Positions 31,483 through 41,213 are shown, numbered from the stretch's first letter. The stretch is 64,000 bases of DNA from Paraliobacillus quinghaiensis (GCF_003426025.1 NZ_QJSH01000010.1:1-64000); one strand, 5' to 3'. The notes: generated from the letters alone by a model not told the origin. Program-made: numbers and translations.

Positions 31483-31532
31483 TGGTATTAGCTACAAATA
31501 GATTAAAGTTATAAGATAGAAGGAGTCACCAA

Positions 31533-31853
31533 GTGATGCAAAATAAACAATCAGAAGAAAATCAGCGCCAAAGAAGATCCCAACAAGTAGAACAGCAAAA
31601 TGAAAAAGCAGACAAACAAACACGAAAAGCTCAACGCAAGCAGCAACGTAAAGAGAAAAAAGCACAAAAAACACCAATACGTCGTATGTTTCCTATCTGG
31701 CTACGAATAGTCGTTGTCTTTTTGCTATCGTTTTTAGCGCTTATGGTTGGATTGGTGATTGGTTATAGTATCCTTGGAGACGGTAGCCCATTGGAGATAT
31801 TAGAAATACAAACGTGGAAGAACATTATAAATATCGTAATAGGTGAAAGTTGA
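31533..31853 (+). CDS. EpuA-like small membrane protein (often annotated DNA-directed RNA polymerase subunit beta)
   Basis: A 106-residue protein: the N-terminal 50 residues are very rich in Gln, Lys, Arg and Glu, followed by RRMFPIWLRIVVVFLLSFLALMVGL with one membrane helix and a short C-terminal GDGSPLEILEIQTW motif typical of EpuA-family proteins. The common database name, RNA polymerase subunit beta, comes from a fused or mislabelled homologue and is not supported here. The start is either GTG 31533 (7 nt from AGAAGGAG) or ATG 31536. It lies between flhP and fabZ, as in many Bacillaceae. Function unknown. Confidence 0.75.
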   Translation: MMQNKQSEENQRQRRSQQVEQQNEKADKQTRKAQRKQQRKEKKAQKTPIRRMFPIWLRIVVVFLLSFLALMVGLVIGYSILGDGSPLEILEIQTWKNIINIVIGES

Positions 31854-31881
31854 TCGAGTCTCCAGACCGGTTAACTTTTTC
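31847..31881 (+). terminator. Terminator after the EpuA-like gene
   Basis: AAGTTGATC ... GGTTAACTTTTT, a 9-bp stem with two G-T pairs overlapping the stop codon, and a T-run. Confidence 0.65.
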
Positions 31882-31956
31882 TTATATGCAGACTATTTTC
31901 TTGGGAATTTGTGACGTAGTTTAAATAAACTGTGCTGTAAAAAAGAATTTTAAGAC

Positions 31957-32095
31957 CCGCTTCTCAAATGAAATGGACTCGCTTTCCGTGGGCACGGCTT
32001 CAGCTAACTCGGAAGCAAATTACGCTTCCGAGTGGATCTTCAGCCTGTGCTGTTCCCACAGGAGTCTCGCCCATTTCATTTGATACGCTAGTTAG
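31957..32095 (+). repeat. Palindromic interspersed repeat, forward copy
   Basis: The best-preserved copy. The outer arm TCCGTGGGCACGGC pairs with GCCTGTGCTGTTCCCACAGGA, and the inner hairpin ACTCGGAAGC pairs with GCTTCCGAGT. The ends carry ACCCGCTTCTCAAATG and CCCATTTCATTTGATACGC. Confidence 0.85.
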
Positions 32096-32178
32096 CATCT
32101 TTAATTAAGAAAAGCTTAAAATGCGAAAGTTAAAAACCGTAAACATTGCAATCAATATAAAAATATAGATGTACTATC

Positions 32179-32313
32179 CAGCGGAGGAAGCAAAGGCTTG
32201 ACACTCCTACGGGAACAGCGCGAGCCGAAGATCCACTTAGTAAAGCGACTTGTGCTTTACTAAGTTAGCTAAGGCCGTGCCCGTGGAAAGGGAAAGCCTT
32301 TGCTGACGTAGAG
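32179..32313 (-). repeat. Palindromic interspersed repeat, inverted copy
   Basis: Reverse complement of the same family: inner hairpin ACTTAGTAAAGC / GCTTTACTAAGT, outer arms CCACGGGCACGGC / GCGCTGTTCCCGTAGGAGTG. It faces the copy at 31957 with an ~83-bp gap. Together they fill the 560-bp gap before fabZ, where no gene is seen. Confidence 0.85.
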
Positions 32314-32413
32314 GGTTTGGTGTAGTAACTTACGTTACTAATTATTACGCATTTTTAATCAAATACGACATATTTACAAACACTAATTACATAATAAAAG
32401 GAGTTGCATTGAC

Positions 32414-32836
32414 ATGTTAGATATTCAGCAGATTAAAGAAATTATTCCACATCGTTATCCGTTTTTGTTAATTGATGAGGTAACAGAATTGGAAGAAGGA
32501 AAGCGAGTAGTAGCTAAGAAAAATGTATCCATAAATGAACCATTTTTCCAAGGGCACTTTCCAGACTACCCTGTGATGCCAGGTGTATTAATTATTGAAG
32601 CATTAGCGCAAGCAGGTGCGGTTGCGATTCTGAAAAAAGAAGAGAATCAAGGGAAAATCGCTTTTTTCGCAGGTATTGATAAATGCCGATTTAAAAGACA
32701 AGTAACACCTGGAGACCAATTACGCTTAGAAGTAGAAATCACACGATTAAAAGGCCCAGTTGGTAAAGGGAAAGCAGTAGCAACAGTTGATGGTGAATTA
32801 GCATGTGAAACGGAAATTATGTTCGCTGTAAAATAA
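32414..32836 (+). CDS. fabZ: 3-hydroxyacyl-ACP dehydratase FabZ
   Basis: Dehydrates 3-hydroxyacyl-ACP in fatty acid elongation. The 140-residue hot-dog-fold protein has catalytic His48 ([12 protein letters not shown]) and Glu62 ([12 protein letters not shown]) and the N-terminal [11 protein letters not shown]. In B. subtilis the homologue ywpB also follows the flhOP region. The ATG follows AAAAGGAGTTGCATTGAC. Confidence 0.96.
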   Translation: MLDIQQIKEIIPHRYPFLLIDEVTELEEGKRVVAKKNVSINEPFFQGHFPDYPVMPGVLIIEALAQAGAVAILKKEENQGKIAFFAGIDKCRFKRQVTPGDQLRLEVEITRLKGPVGKGKAVATVDGELACETEIMFAVK

Positions 32837-32958
32837 CCTCCTTTTCAGCACTTGTATCTATTTTTAAAAATAATTTCACTTCGTAAGCATTTTTCTGAAA
32901 AATTGGGAAAACTACATTTGAAAACATAACAAAGAATAGATGCAAGGAGGAATTTTCT

Positions 32959-33330
32959 GTGAAAAAAAGCTTGATGAAATTGTTACTTCCAATGTTCGCG
33001 TTCACACTTCTATTTGGTTGTGCACAAGAAGATGACGAGGACACACCTGAAGAAAACAACGAAGCACCAGCAGAGGAAATGGAAGAAGAAATGGATGATG
33101 CTGGTAATGAGATGGAAGAAGAAATGGAAGACACAGGTGATGTAATGGAAGACCAAGTAGATGACCTTGGTGAAGAGGGCGACGACATGTTAGAAGACGA
33201 CCAGAATCAAGAAAATCAGGATGCCAATGAAAATGAAGAAGGCGATATGAATCAAGATACAGATCCTGATAACGACACTGGTAACGAAGACACAATGGAA
33301 AATGGCGCAGACGACACTGAAGAAGAATAG
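32959..33330 (+). CDS. Hyperacidic lipoprotein
   Basis: A 123-residue lipoprotein with the lipobox LLFGC (Cys about residue 21). Apart from its signal peptide it is built almost only from Glu, Asp, Asn, Met and Gly in EEEMxDxG-type repeats. It has no Lys or Arg after the signal peptide, so the mature form carries a very large negative charge. No catalytic domain is seen, and low complexity makes homology unreliable. It may bind cations or hydrate the outer membrane face in salty media (inference). It starts with GTG at 32959 behind AAGGAGGAATTTTCT, followed by its own terminator. Confidence 0.8.
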   Translation: MKKSLMKLLLPMFAFTLLFGCAQEDDEDTPEENNEAPAEEMEEEMDDAGNEMEEEMEDTGDVMEDQVDDLGEEGDDMLEDDQNQENQDANENEEGDMNQDTDPDNDTGNEDTMENGADDTEEE

Positions 33331-33342
33331 TAATAAACAAAG

Positions 33343-33375
33343 AGAATCCTACTTTCTATAAGAAGGATTCTTTTT
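33343..33375 (+). terminator. Rho-independent terminator after the acidic lipoprotein
   Basis: AGAATCCT ... AGGATTCTTTTT hairpin with T-run. Confidence 0.8.
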
Positions 33376-33415
33376 GTTTGTCCAAAGTCGTTATCTAAGA
33401 GTTGTTATGAGGCGG

Positions 33416-33520
33416 ATTCGATCAAAAAAATCAATAATTCGATCAAAAAATTCAGTAATTCGATTAAAAAAATCAATAATTCAATCAAAAATCCCGACAA
33501 TTCGATTAAACAGCAATAAA
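33416..33520 (+). repeat. 21-bp tandem array, family 1 (five units)
   Basis: Units start at 33416, 33437, 33458, 33479 and 33500, exactly 21 bp apart. The 5' flank GCGG plus the first 16 bases of the array is identical to the array at 3097. It gives rise to a spurious seven-residue-repeat ORF at 33374-33571. Confidence 0.87.
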
Positions 33521-33592
33521 ACCCACCAAAAAGCCCCTGCACCACCCCCAGTTAATAAATCAAATAAATAAGGGCAAGTTAAACCATAAAAA

Positions 33593-33650
33593 TTGCATCA
33601 AATTACAGTAATATGATATAGTAAAATCCTGATTGACTGACCGGTCATTC
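33593..33650 (+). promoter_or_regulatory. Promoter and TetR-type operator of the efflux operon
   Basis: Candidate sigma-A boxes TTGCAT (33593-33598) and TATAGT (33617-33622) with an 18-nt spacer, followed by TTGACTGACCGGTCATTC (33633-33650) with the 10-bp palindrome TGACCGGTCA at its centre, a typical TetR-family operator. Its position just downstream of the predicted start site suits autorepression by the TetR gene that follows. Confidence 0.65.
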
Positions 33651-33709
33651 TTAAAAATGAAACTTTTTTGCAACCTGTACGTAAATCAAAATAGAACTAG
33701 GTGAGTAAA

Positions 33710-34612
33710 GTGAATGAAAAAAAGCAACGAATAATTGAAGAAAGCATGAAACTGTTCGCGGAAAAAGGCTATCATGCCACATCCATTCAAGAAATTGCAA
33801 AAAGGAGTGAAGTGTCAAAAGGGGCATTTTATTTATATTTCAACTCAAAAGAAGAATTAACAGTTGGAATCTTTGAATATTACACATCAATGGTGATGTC
33901 TAAAGTAGAAGCAATTCAAATACAACAAGATAAAGACCCAAAAACAAAACTGGTTGAACAAATTAAGATGTTCTTTGATCTACTCACGAATCATAAAGAA
34001 TATGTGATGATGCATTTTCGCGACAACTTACAAGTGGGCAACCAGATTGATGCATTAGTGATTAAGCTCAATAAGCAAGGTTTCCGTTGGATGCAAACAA
34101 GTATTAATGAAATATACGGCGAAAAAACCGACCCTTATATTGTAGACATCTCCGTTCAAATTGATGGACTATTACAAGGTTATTTTAAATCAATTGTCAT
34201 GCATGACCTACATATAGACACAGGTTCACTTGCTTCATTTGTTGTCGATCGGATAGACGATTTAATTAACGGAATGTTGCGCTCAAATGCAACACCCCAA
34301 CTAACAATAGATCAGTTATCATACGGTTTTGCAGAAGACGCGCCACTAGACACAATCCAAAAACTTGTTGCTGACCTACTGGAAGAAATTGATGATTTAG
34401 AACTATCGATAGATCAAAAAAAACAGTTAAAAGAAGCCATTAACATGATAACAAACGAATTAGCTAAAGAAGAGAAGAACCACGTGATTTTACAAGGGAT
34501 GTTAACGCAAGTTGCAACTATGCCGTCGCTACAGCCTACAAGCAAAAAAATTGCTGATTTGTTAGGTGTAGAATTGGCAATAATAGAAAAAGAAAATGAG
34601 GGGGATCATTAA
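33710..34612 (+). CDS. TetR family transcriptional regulator of the adjacent RND pump
   Basis: A 300-residue regulator. Its N-terminal helix-turn-helix domain reads IIEESMKLFAEKGYHATSIQEIAKRSEVSKGAFYLYFNSKEEL (about residues 8-50, given here as separate motifs: KLFAEKGYHATS, IAKRSEVSKGAFYLYF). It is longer than the usual ~200 residues, with a C-terminal extension of ~100 helical residues, as in B. subtilis YerO. I chose GTG 33710 because AGGTGAG lies 4-5 nt upstream; GTG 33701 is inside that site. The next gene's ATG directly follows its stop, so regulator and pump genes share one transcript. The inducer is unknown. Confidence 0.88.
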   Translation: MNEKKQRIIEESMKLFAEKGYHATSIQEIAKRSEVSKGAFYLYFNSKEELTVGIFEYYTSMVMSKVEAIQIQQDKDPKTKLVEQIKMFFDLLTNHKEYVMMHFRDNLQVGNQIDALVIKLNKQGFRWMQTSINEIYGEKTDPYIVDISVQIDGLLQGYFKSIVMHDLHIDTGSLASFVVDRIDDLINGMLRSNATPQLTIDQLSYGFAEDAPLDTIQKLVADLLEEIDDLELSIDQKKQLKEAINMITNELAKEEKNHVILQGMLTQVATMPSLQPTSKKIADLLGVELAIIEKENEGDH

Positions 34613-35488
34613 ATGAAAAAGATATGGATACCGTTAGTAGCACTACTATTATTTTTAGCAGCATGTACGAATGATACAGAAGAAACTGGAGAGCAAGAAG
34701 AAATTGTAACGCCAGTAGAAGTAGGTCAAGTGACTCAAGGTGATGTTTCAGTCGAGAAAAGGTTATATGGAAGAGCAACGCCAAAACAAACAACACCTGT
34801 TATGACACCTATGGCAGGTGAAGTAGACACGATTGAAGTTGCAAATGGTGATGAAGTAGAAGAAGATGACGTGATTCTGACTATTATTGCTGCACAAACA
34901 GGACGTGAAATCGAAATTACAGCACCGGCAGATGGTATTGTCACAAATATGGAAGCATCAGAAGGTGGCATGATTTCTAATTCTGATCCAGTAGCAATTA
35001 TTGCAAAATTAGATGAATTAAGCCTTCAAGTCGATGTAACAGCAAATGATTTAAATCTTTTTGAAAAAGATCAAGAGGTAGACGTAAATTTTTCAGGTGA
35101 TGAAAAAACGTCAACAGCAACCGTTGATTACGTATCCTCATTACCAAATAACACTGGTTTATATCCAGTTAAATTAACAGTAGACAATCCAGATTACCAG
35201 TGGAAAGCTGGTATGGTTGCAGTACTTACATTGAGCGAAAAAACAATTGAAGATACGTTAGTAATCCCTACAACAGCATTAATCGAAGAGGAAGAAGAAT
35301 CATTTGTCTATGTTGTAGAGGATAACGATACCGTCAGCAAAACAACAGTTACCGTAATTGAAACACAATCAGATGTGACAGCAATTGAAGCGGAACTAGA
35401 AGAAGGAGACCGCGTGGTAACAAGTGGTCAATTAACCCTCTCAGATGGCAGCAAGGTAAGTGTAAATGAGGAGGGAAGTGAATCGTGA
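34613..35488 (+). CDS. Membrane fusion (HlyD/MFP) lipoprotein of an RND efflux system
   Basis: Periplasmic-adaptor-type protein, 291 residues, anchored by a lipobox (LAAC, Cys18). It shows the two lipoyl half-motifs (MAGEVDTIEVANGDEVEEDD and APADGIVTNMEASEGGMIS, each 20 residues or fewer), a beta-barrel region and a C-terminal membrane-proximal domain. It lacks the long alpha hairpin used to reach an outer membrane channel, as expected in a Gram-positive. The ATG abuts the TetR stop, and its TGA overlaps the RND GTG start (GTGA), so all three are translationally coupled. Confidence 0.9.
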   Translation: MKKIWIPLVALLLFLAACTNDTEETGEQEEIVTPVEVGQVTQGDVSVEKRLYGRATPKQTTPVMTPMAGEVDTIEVANGDEVEEDDVILTIIAAQTGREIEITAPADGIVTNMEASEGGMISNSDPVAIIAKLDELSLQVDVTANDLNLFEKDQEVDVNFSGDEKTSTATVDYVSSLPNNTGLYPVKLTVDNPDYQWKAGMVAVLTLSEKTIEDTLVIPTTALIEEEEESFVYVVEDNDTVSKTTVTVIETQSDVTAIEAELEEGDRVVTSGQLTLSDGSKVSVNEEGSES

Positions 35489-38400
35489 AGTTAGTAAACC
35501 AATCAGTCAAACGACCAGTTGGTGTGGTAATGATTGTACTTGCAATTATTGCTTTAGGGGTCATTTCGGTTCGTAATCTAGCTATTGATTTACTTCCAGA
35601 AATTGATCTGCCAATTGCAGTTGTAGCAGTTAACTATCCAGATGCTGCACCAGAAGAAGTAGAAAAACAAGTCAGCAAACCAATAGAAGCATCTTTATCG
35701 TCAATTGAGGGTATCGAGTCGATTCAAACACAATCACAATCCGGTTCATCACTTGTGATTATGATGTTTAATACAGGGACGAATTTAGACAATGCACTCT
35801 TAGAAGTTCGGGAGAGTGTCGATCGCGTGAAGGGCATGCTCCCAAGTAGTGCTGGTGAACCGAATGTATTACGGTTTAATCCAAACCAAATGCCAATCAT
35901 GCAAGTAAGTGTTTCAGGTGATAACCTGGCAAGATTACAAACCATCGCTGAAGATCAAGTTATTTCAGAATTTGAACGTCAACCAGGCGTTGCTTCTGTA
36001 TCTTTAGAAGGTGGTCAAGAACGTGTCATTGAGCTTGAATTAGATCGCGCAAAACTAGCACAATATGGCTTAAGTTCACAACAAATTATGCAAACCTTAA
36101 GCCAAGTAAATCGATCAGCCTCAGCAGGTACGGTTGCAAAAGGGGACCAGGACTTGCAGGTTCGTATTGAAGGGGAATACACTTCAATCGATGATATAAG
36201 AGAAACAATTTCACAAACACCCCAAGGGGCAACTGTACACATAGAGGATGTCGCAACAGTTATTGACACATTTGCTGATTCAAGCACGACATTAGTAAAT
36301 GGCAAAGAATCGGTTGTTTTATCTGTCACAAAACAATCAGACGGTAATACAGTAGACGTGTCGAATAATATTTTGGCAAGTATCGATGAATTAAATGAAG
36401 AAGTGCTTCCAAGTGATGTAGAACTAGACATCGTAATTGACACATCTAGTTTTATTAAACAATCGATCGCTTCTGTTGTGCAGAACATGGTATTAGGTGG
36501 CGTATTCGCTTTACTAATCCTACTACTGTTCTTGAAAAGTTTCAGAGCAACACTTGTGGTTGGGGTTGCGATTCCAATTGCAATTGTAGCAACCTTTACC
36601 TTAATTTATTTCACAGGTGAAACATTAAACATCCTAACAATGGGTGGACTCGCACTGGGTCTTGGGATGATGGTTGATAGCTCGATTGTTATATTAGAGA
36701 ATATTGTTTCCTATAGGCAAAAAGGATACAGTATGAAAAAAGCGGCAACAAAAGGTGCCTCTGAACTAGCGCCAGCAGTTATTGCTTCGACAACGACAAC
36801 ATTGGTCGTATTTTTACCAATTGTATTCGTAGAAGGAATTGCCTCAGAGTTATTTACACCACTTGCGCTAACAATTGCATTTGCGCTTGTTGCATCATTA
36901 ATCGTATCAATCACACTAATACCGATGCTTTCCTCTAAATTACTATCAAAAGTTTCAGAGGATAATGGACGACGTTATTGGTTTGACCAATTCTTAAAAC
37001 GATTTAACAAAGGATATGAGGGTATCCTTCGAAAAGTATTGAAGTATAAGAAAACAACAATTTTCACAACATTAGTCGTTATTGGAGCGAGTTTGGCATT
37101 GATTCCATTCATTGGAACAGAGTTTATTCCACAAGGGGATCAAGGACAAATAACTGTTTCAGTTGAAACGCCAGTCGGAACAAACGCAGAAAAAACAGAA
37201 GCAGTAGCAACCGAAGTGAATGAAAGGTTAGCTGCATATGAAGATATCATAGACGTTAATTATGTCACAATAAGTAGTGGAGATGCCCGCAATAGGGTGA
37301 TGGGTGGTGGAAGTTCAAATGAAGCTTCATACACGATCCAACTTATCCCACAAGGTGAGAGAGATCGTTCAACAGAAGAAGTCTCCCAAGCGATAGCAAA
37401 AGACTTAGAAGGCATCGTTGGAGCTGAGATCACAGTTAGTGAAATGGGTGCTGCGATCAGTACAGGTGATCCGGTTCAGATTCAATTGAATGGGCCAGAA
37501 CATGAAGTATTACAAGAACTAGCTGGTCAAGTGGTAACAGAAATTGCAACAATTGAAGGTGTGCATAATCCAACATCTTCTGTTTCAGAAACACAGCCAC
37601 AATTAAACATCCAAGTCGATAAAGAAGTGGCTGCTAAATATGGATTAACGGAACAAAGTATCATGAGCCAAGTACAAATGCAATTCACTGGCCAAACAGT
37701 GATGCGCTACCGTGAAGATGGTGATGAGATAAATGTGCGACTCACTTATCCAGAAGAATCTCGTGAATCCATTAGTGACCTGAAAACATTACTAATTCAA
37801 AACCAACAAGGAACAATGATTCCACTAGAAACAGTAGCAACATTTGAACAAGTGCAAGCACCAGCGACATTAACGCGTCAGAATCAACAACAACAAGTAA
37901 ATGTGACAACTGGAGTAGTTGGTAGTGACTTAGGGACTGTATCTGCAGCAATTGACGCGAGACTAGATGCGATGAACTTGCCTGAGGATTACACATATAG
38001 CATTGGCGGGCAAGCAGAAGATATGCAGGAAGCATTCTCCGATCTTGGCTTAGCACTCGTGTTATCAATTTTCCTAGTTTACGCTGTAATGGCAGTTCAA
38101 TTTGAGAACTTCCTATTCCCGTTTGTTATTATGTTCTCTTTACCAGCAACTGTTGTTGGTGTAATTGGTGGGTTGTTTGTCACAGGCACACCACTTAGCA
38201 TTACCGCATTTATCGGGGTGATTATGTTGGCAGGTATTGTGGTAAACAATGCGATTGTACTCGTGGATTACATTAACATTTTAAGAGCACGTGGTATGGA
38301 ACGATACGAAGCGATTATTGAAGCGGGAATCACAAGAATGCGACCAATTCTGATGACAACCTTAACAACGATCCTTGCGATGATTCCATTAGGCCTTGGA

Positions 38401-38565
38401 ATAGGTGAAGGTGCCGAAATGCAACAACCAATGGCAATCACCGTTATCTTTGGACTAACCGTATCAAGTATCTTTACCCTACTTCTGATACCAGTTGTGT
38501 ATACGTACTTTGATACGTTGTCGGAGAAGGTTAAGCGTAGGTTTGTGAAGGAAGAAGAGGTTTAA
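35485..38565 (+). CDS. RND family efflux transporter (AcrB/SwrC-like)
   Basis: A 1026-residue proton-driven exporter with 12 predicted membrane helices and two large extracellular loops. Helix 4 carries LGLGMMVDSSIVILENI and the second half LAGIVVNNAIVLVDYIN, both RND signatures; the Asp in MMVDSS is the likely proton relay. The closest well-known relative is B. subtilis SwrC/YerP, which protects against surfactin and other amphiphiles and is also next to a TetR gene (yerO). It starts with GTG at 35485, overlapping the adaptor gene stop. A strong terminator follows. Confidence 0.93.
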   Translation: MKLVNQSVKRPVGVVMIVLAIIALGVISVRNLAIDLLPEIDLPIAVVAVNYPDAAPEEVEKQVSKPIEASLSSIEGIESIQTQSQSGSSLVIMMFNTGTNLDNALLEVRESVDRVKGMLPSSAGEPNVLRFNPNQMPIMQVSVSGDNLARLQTIAEDQVISEFERQPGVASVSLEGGQERVIELELDRAKLAQYGLSSQQIMQTLSQVNRSASAGTVAKGDQDLQVRIEGEYTSIDDIRETISQTPQGATVHIEDVATVIDTFADSSTTLVNGKESVVLSVTKQSDGNTVDVSNNILASIDELNEEVLPSDVELDIVIDTSSFIKQSIASVVQNMVLGGVFALLILLLFLKSFRATLVVGVAIPIAIVATFTLIYFTGETLNILTMGGLALGLGMMVDSSIVILENIVSYRQKGYSMKKAATKGASELAPAVIASTTTTLVVFLPIVFVEGIASELFTPLALTIAFALVASLIVSITLIPMLSSKLLSKVSEDNGRRYWFDQFLKRFNKGYEGILRKVLKYKKTTIFTTLVVIGASLALIPFIGTEFIPQGDQGQITVSVETPVGTNAEKTEAVATEVNERLAAYEDIIDVNYVTISSGDARNRVMGGGSSNEASYTIQLIPQGERDRSTEEVSQAIAKDLEGIVGAEITVSEMGAAISTGDPVQIQLNGPEHEVLQELAGQVVTEIATIEGVHNPTSSVSETQPQLNIQVDKEVAAKYGLTEQSIMSQVQMQFTGQTVMRYREDGDEINVRLTYPEESRESISDLKTLLIQNQQGTMIPLETVATFEQVQAPATLTRQNQQQQVNVTTGVVGSDLGTVSAAIDARLDAMNLPEDYTYSIGGQAEDMQEAFSDLGLALVLSIFLVYAVMAVQFENFLFPFVIMFSLPATVVGVIGGLFVTGTPLSITAFIGVIMLAGIVVNNAIVLVDYINILRARGMERYEAIIEAGITRMRPILMTTLTTILAMIPLGLGIGEGAEMQQPMAITVIFGLTVSSIFTLLLIPVVYTYFDTLSEKVKRRFVKEEEV

Positions 38566-38570
38566 CAAAG

Positions 38571-38604
38571 ACGCAGTGTATCTAAATGATACACTGTGTT
38601 TTTT
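38571..38604 (+). terminator. Rho-independent terminator of the efflux operon
   Basis: ACGCAGTGTATC-TAAAT-GATACACTGTGT with TTTTTT. Confidence 0.9.
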
Positions 38605-38715
38605 ACTAATAATAATGTTAAGAACACCGTTAAAATTAAATTGCTAATTCTTTGGATATACCGTAAAATGTAATATTGTGATAGAATAAATCAAGAATTG
38701 TTATGGGGTATTAAG

Positions 38716-39912
38716 ATGAAGAAAAAAATACTTATTTTGACGCAAAATTTTTATCCGGCGATTGGAAGTGCGGGTAATCGGATGAAAAATATATATCAAT
38801 TACTTAATAAAGCAGAAATAGATACACATGTATTAACAATAGATCCATCTTACCCCAATCAAAAGATGTATGAGGATAAAAAGTTTTGGGATGAACCTGA
38901 ATTAAATATAGAAAAAAGAAAAATTAAAAGAGTCCCAATAAAAAACAAAAAGTTCTCGAATAAAGTTTTAAGTAGACTCTTTTTTTATATTGAGATAATG
39001 TATCGATTTATAATACATTTATTTAAACAAAGAAAAGAGGGTTATGATTATATATTGGTGTCCACTCCCCCCATATTCATTGTGTTGTCCGCTTTTATTG
39101 GTGTTAAATTGTTCAAATGTAAGCTAATACTTGAAGTAAGAGACCTCTGGCCGGATAGTCTTATTGGCGTAAGGACGTTTGATAATAAATGGATTATTAA
39201 GTTATTTAGATGGCTAGAAAAGAAAATGTATAATAAAGCCGACGTTATTGTCATTAATAGTGATGGTTTTAGAGACCACATTACGAATAAATTAACGGAT
39301 AAAAATAAAGTTCTTACTTATCTTCCAAATGGTCCAAGAGAATCTGAGATTATTCATACTAAGAAAGAAAATGATACATTCAAGGTTGTGTATGCAGGGA
39401 ATTTGGGATTGGCCCAAGATATTGATCGACTTAAGATGATTGCTCATAAATTACATGATAACAATGTGAAGCTAAATATTATAGGGTATGGAATGAAAGT
39501 GGGAGAGTTTACTGATTTTTTAACTAGAAACGAACTGTATAATGTAACTATTCATAAACCAAGCACAAGGAAAGACAGTCTTAAGTTAATTGCAGATAGT
39601 GATATTAGTGTAGCGTTTTTAAATGACGAAGAAGTTTTTTCTACTGTATTACCTGGCAAAATTATAGATTACATGACATGTAGAACTCCAATTATAGCTG
39701 GGGTCAAAGGGACTGCAGCTAAGTTAATTGAAGAGAGTAAAACAGGTTTTGCTTTTGAAACGGATGATGTTCAGTTAATGGTCAATAAAGTAGTAGAGTT
39801 AAAAGGTAATCGACAACAGTTAGTAGAACTTATGGATAATTGTACAAATACTGTTGAACGAGACTTTCTTTGGGAAGAAAATGTAAAAAATCTTATTAAT
39901 ATTATTAAGTGA
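38716..39912 (+). CDS. GT4 family glycosyltransferase (WbuB-like)
   Basis: A 398-residue GT-B-fold enzyme. ILILTQNFYPAIGSAGNRM (residues 5-23) is the nucleotide-sugar transferase N-terminus seen in WbuB/WcaI proteins. LILEVRDLWPDSLIG is the inter-domain acceptor motif, and VVYAGNLGLAQDI with LPGKIIDYMTCRTPIIAG forms the donor-binding C-terminal domain. I chose the ATG at 38716 (ATGGGG about 8 nt upstream) over the TTG at 38698. Sugar specificity cannot be read. It is the first gene of the surface-polymer cluster, and base composition becomes clearly more AT-rich from here. Confidence 0.87.
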   Translation: MKKKILILTQNFYPAIGSAGNRMKNIYQLLNKAEIDTHVLTIDPSYPNQKMYEDKKFWDEPELNIEKRKIKRVPIKNKKFSNKVLSRLFFYIEIMYRFIIHLFKQRKEGYDYILVSTPPIFIVLSAFIGVKLFKCKLILEVRDLWPDSLIGVRTFDNKWIIKLFRWLEKKMYNKADVIVINSDGFRDHITNKLTDKNKVLTYLPNGPRESEIIHTKKENDTFKVVYAGNLGLAQDIDRLKMIAHKLHDNNVKLNIIGYGMKVGEFTDFLTRNELYNVTIHKPSTRKDSLKLIADSDISVAFLNDEEVFSTVLPGKIIDYMTCRTPIIAGVKGTAAKLIEESKTGFAFETDDVQLMVNKVVELKGNRQQLVELMDNCTNTVERDFLWEENVKNLINIIK

Positions 39913-39932
39913 ATTAAAAGAGGGTATGTTAA

Positions 39933-41213
39933 ATGAAGCGTGTAGGAATGTTTGTATGGAATCACTTTACTAATGATGCAAGAGTATTAAGAGAATGTAC
40001 AACACTTTCAGAGAATGGCTATGATGTAGAATTAATATGTATTGATGATCCAAAAGATCCTAATGTAAAACAATATGAAGAGTATAACGAACATTTTCGT
40101 GTATTTCGAATGAGAAGGTATCCTGCAACATTACTTTTCTTACAAAAAGTGTATCGTAATGTATTCGGTAAAAAGTGGCCATTGCTTATTTTAGTTCCTT
40201 TATGGTTGTTATTAACCTATCTACTTCCATGGGTAGTAATTCCAGTAACAGCTATATTAGGGTTACTTTTAAAGACAAAGGCAAGAATTGTTTGGATAAG
40301 AGCAGCTTTAATCTTACGAATGATTATTAAAGGATACAGAGGAAATTATGATATTTATCATTCGAATGATTTGAATACAATGCCACAAGGATATATTAGT
40401 GCTAAATGGAGATGGAAAAAAAAACCTCTTATCTATGATTCTCATGAAGTCCAAACGAGTCGTACTGGTTATGAGAACCCTTGGTATAAAAAGTTTGAAC
40501 TTTTCTTTATCAACCGAATGGATTCTATGATGGTTGAGAATGATACAAGAGCTAAATATAATGAAGATCTTTACGGATTCTATCCGCATGTTTTGCATAA
40601 CTATCCTTTTGAAGAAATCAGTGTAAACAAAGAAAAAGTTAATTTACATGATATGCTCTCATTACCAAAAGATGAAAAGATTTTATTATATCAAGGAGGA
40701 GTGCAAACAGGTAGAGGCTTGGAAAATTTAGTTGAAGCATTTCCACAATTTAAAGAAGGAACGTTAGTTTTTATTGGGGATGGTAAGATTAAAGATAAGC
40801 TAGTGAAGAAAGTGAAGGAAAAAAATCTTGAAGAAAAGATTAGATTTATTCCTAAAGTACCATTAAATGATCTGCCAAAATACACAAGAAATGCTTACTT
40901 AGGTTTTCAAGTCTTAAATAATGTTTGTTTTAATCATTATTCTGCCTCTTCAAATAAATTGTTTGAATATATGATGAGTGAAGTTCCAGTAGTAGCCTGT
41001 GATTTTCCAGAAATAAAAAGTGTAGTAGAAGAGAACCAAATTGGTGTTACGATTGATCCGCATGATCCAGATGAAATTGCCAAAGGTGTTAATTATATGT
41101 TGGATAATCCAGAAAAACGTGATCTTTTTAGTCAAAATTGTATTCCTGCTAGAAAGAAGTATAATTGGGAAAATGAACAAAAACATTTACTGGAAGTTTA
41201 TAATAAATATTAA
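39933..41213 (+). CDS. GT4 family glycosyltransferase with internal membrane segment
   Basis: A 426-residue glycosyltransferase. After the N-terminal Rossmann part (MKRVGMFVWNHFTNDARVLRE, motif within residues 1-21) there is a strongly hydrophobic stretch at residues 82-114 that would form two membrane helices or a hairpin. KKPLIYDSHEVQ and the C-terminal SSNKLFEYMMSEVPVVACDF follow, characteristic of GT4 donor binding. It is probably attached to the inner membrane face, acting on a lipid-linked polymer. It is spaced 20 nt after the previous gene and 24 nt before wecC. Confidence 0.85.
   Translation: MKRVGMFVWNHFTNDARVLRECTTLSENGYDVELICIDDPKDPNVKQYEEYNEHFRVFRMRRYPATLLFLQKVYRNVFGKKWPLLILVPLWLLLTYLLPWVVIPVTAILGLLLKTKARIVWIRAALILRMIIKGYRGNYDIYHSNDLNTMPQGYISAKWRWKKKPLIYDSHEVQTSRTGYENPWYKKFELFFINRMDSMMVENDTRAKYNEDLYGFYPHVLHNYPFEEISVNKEKVNLHDMLSLPKDEKILLYQGGVQTGRGLENLVEAFPQFKEGTLVFIGDGKIKDKLVKKVKEKNLEEKIRFIPKVPLNDLPKYTRNAYLGFQVLNNVCFNHYSASSNKLFEYMMSEVPVVACDFPEIKSVVEENQIGVTIDPHDPDEIAKGVNYMLDNPEKRDLFSQNCIPARKKYNWENEQKHLLEVYNKY

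Noticed and set aside
33374-33571. ORF of 65 codons with RSKKSII-type heptad repeats
   Set aside because: It is the translation of the 21-bp array (7 codons per unit); no ribosome site and no protein-like composition outside the array.
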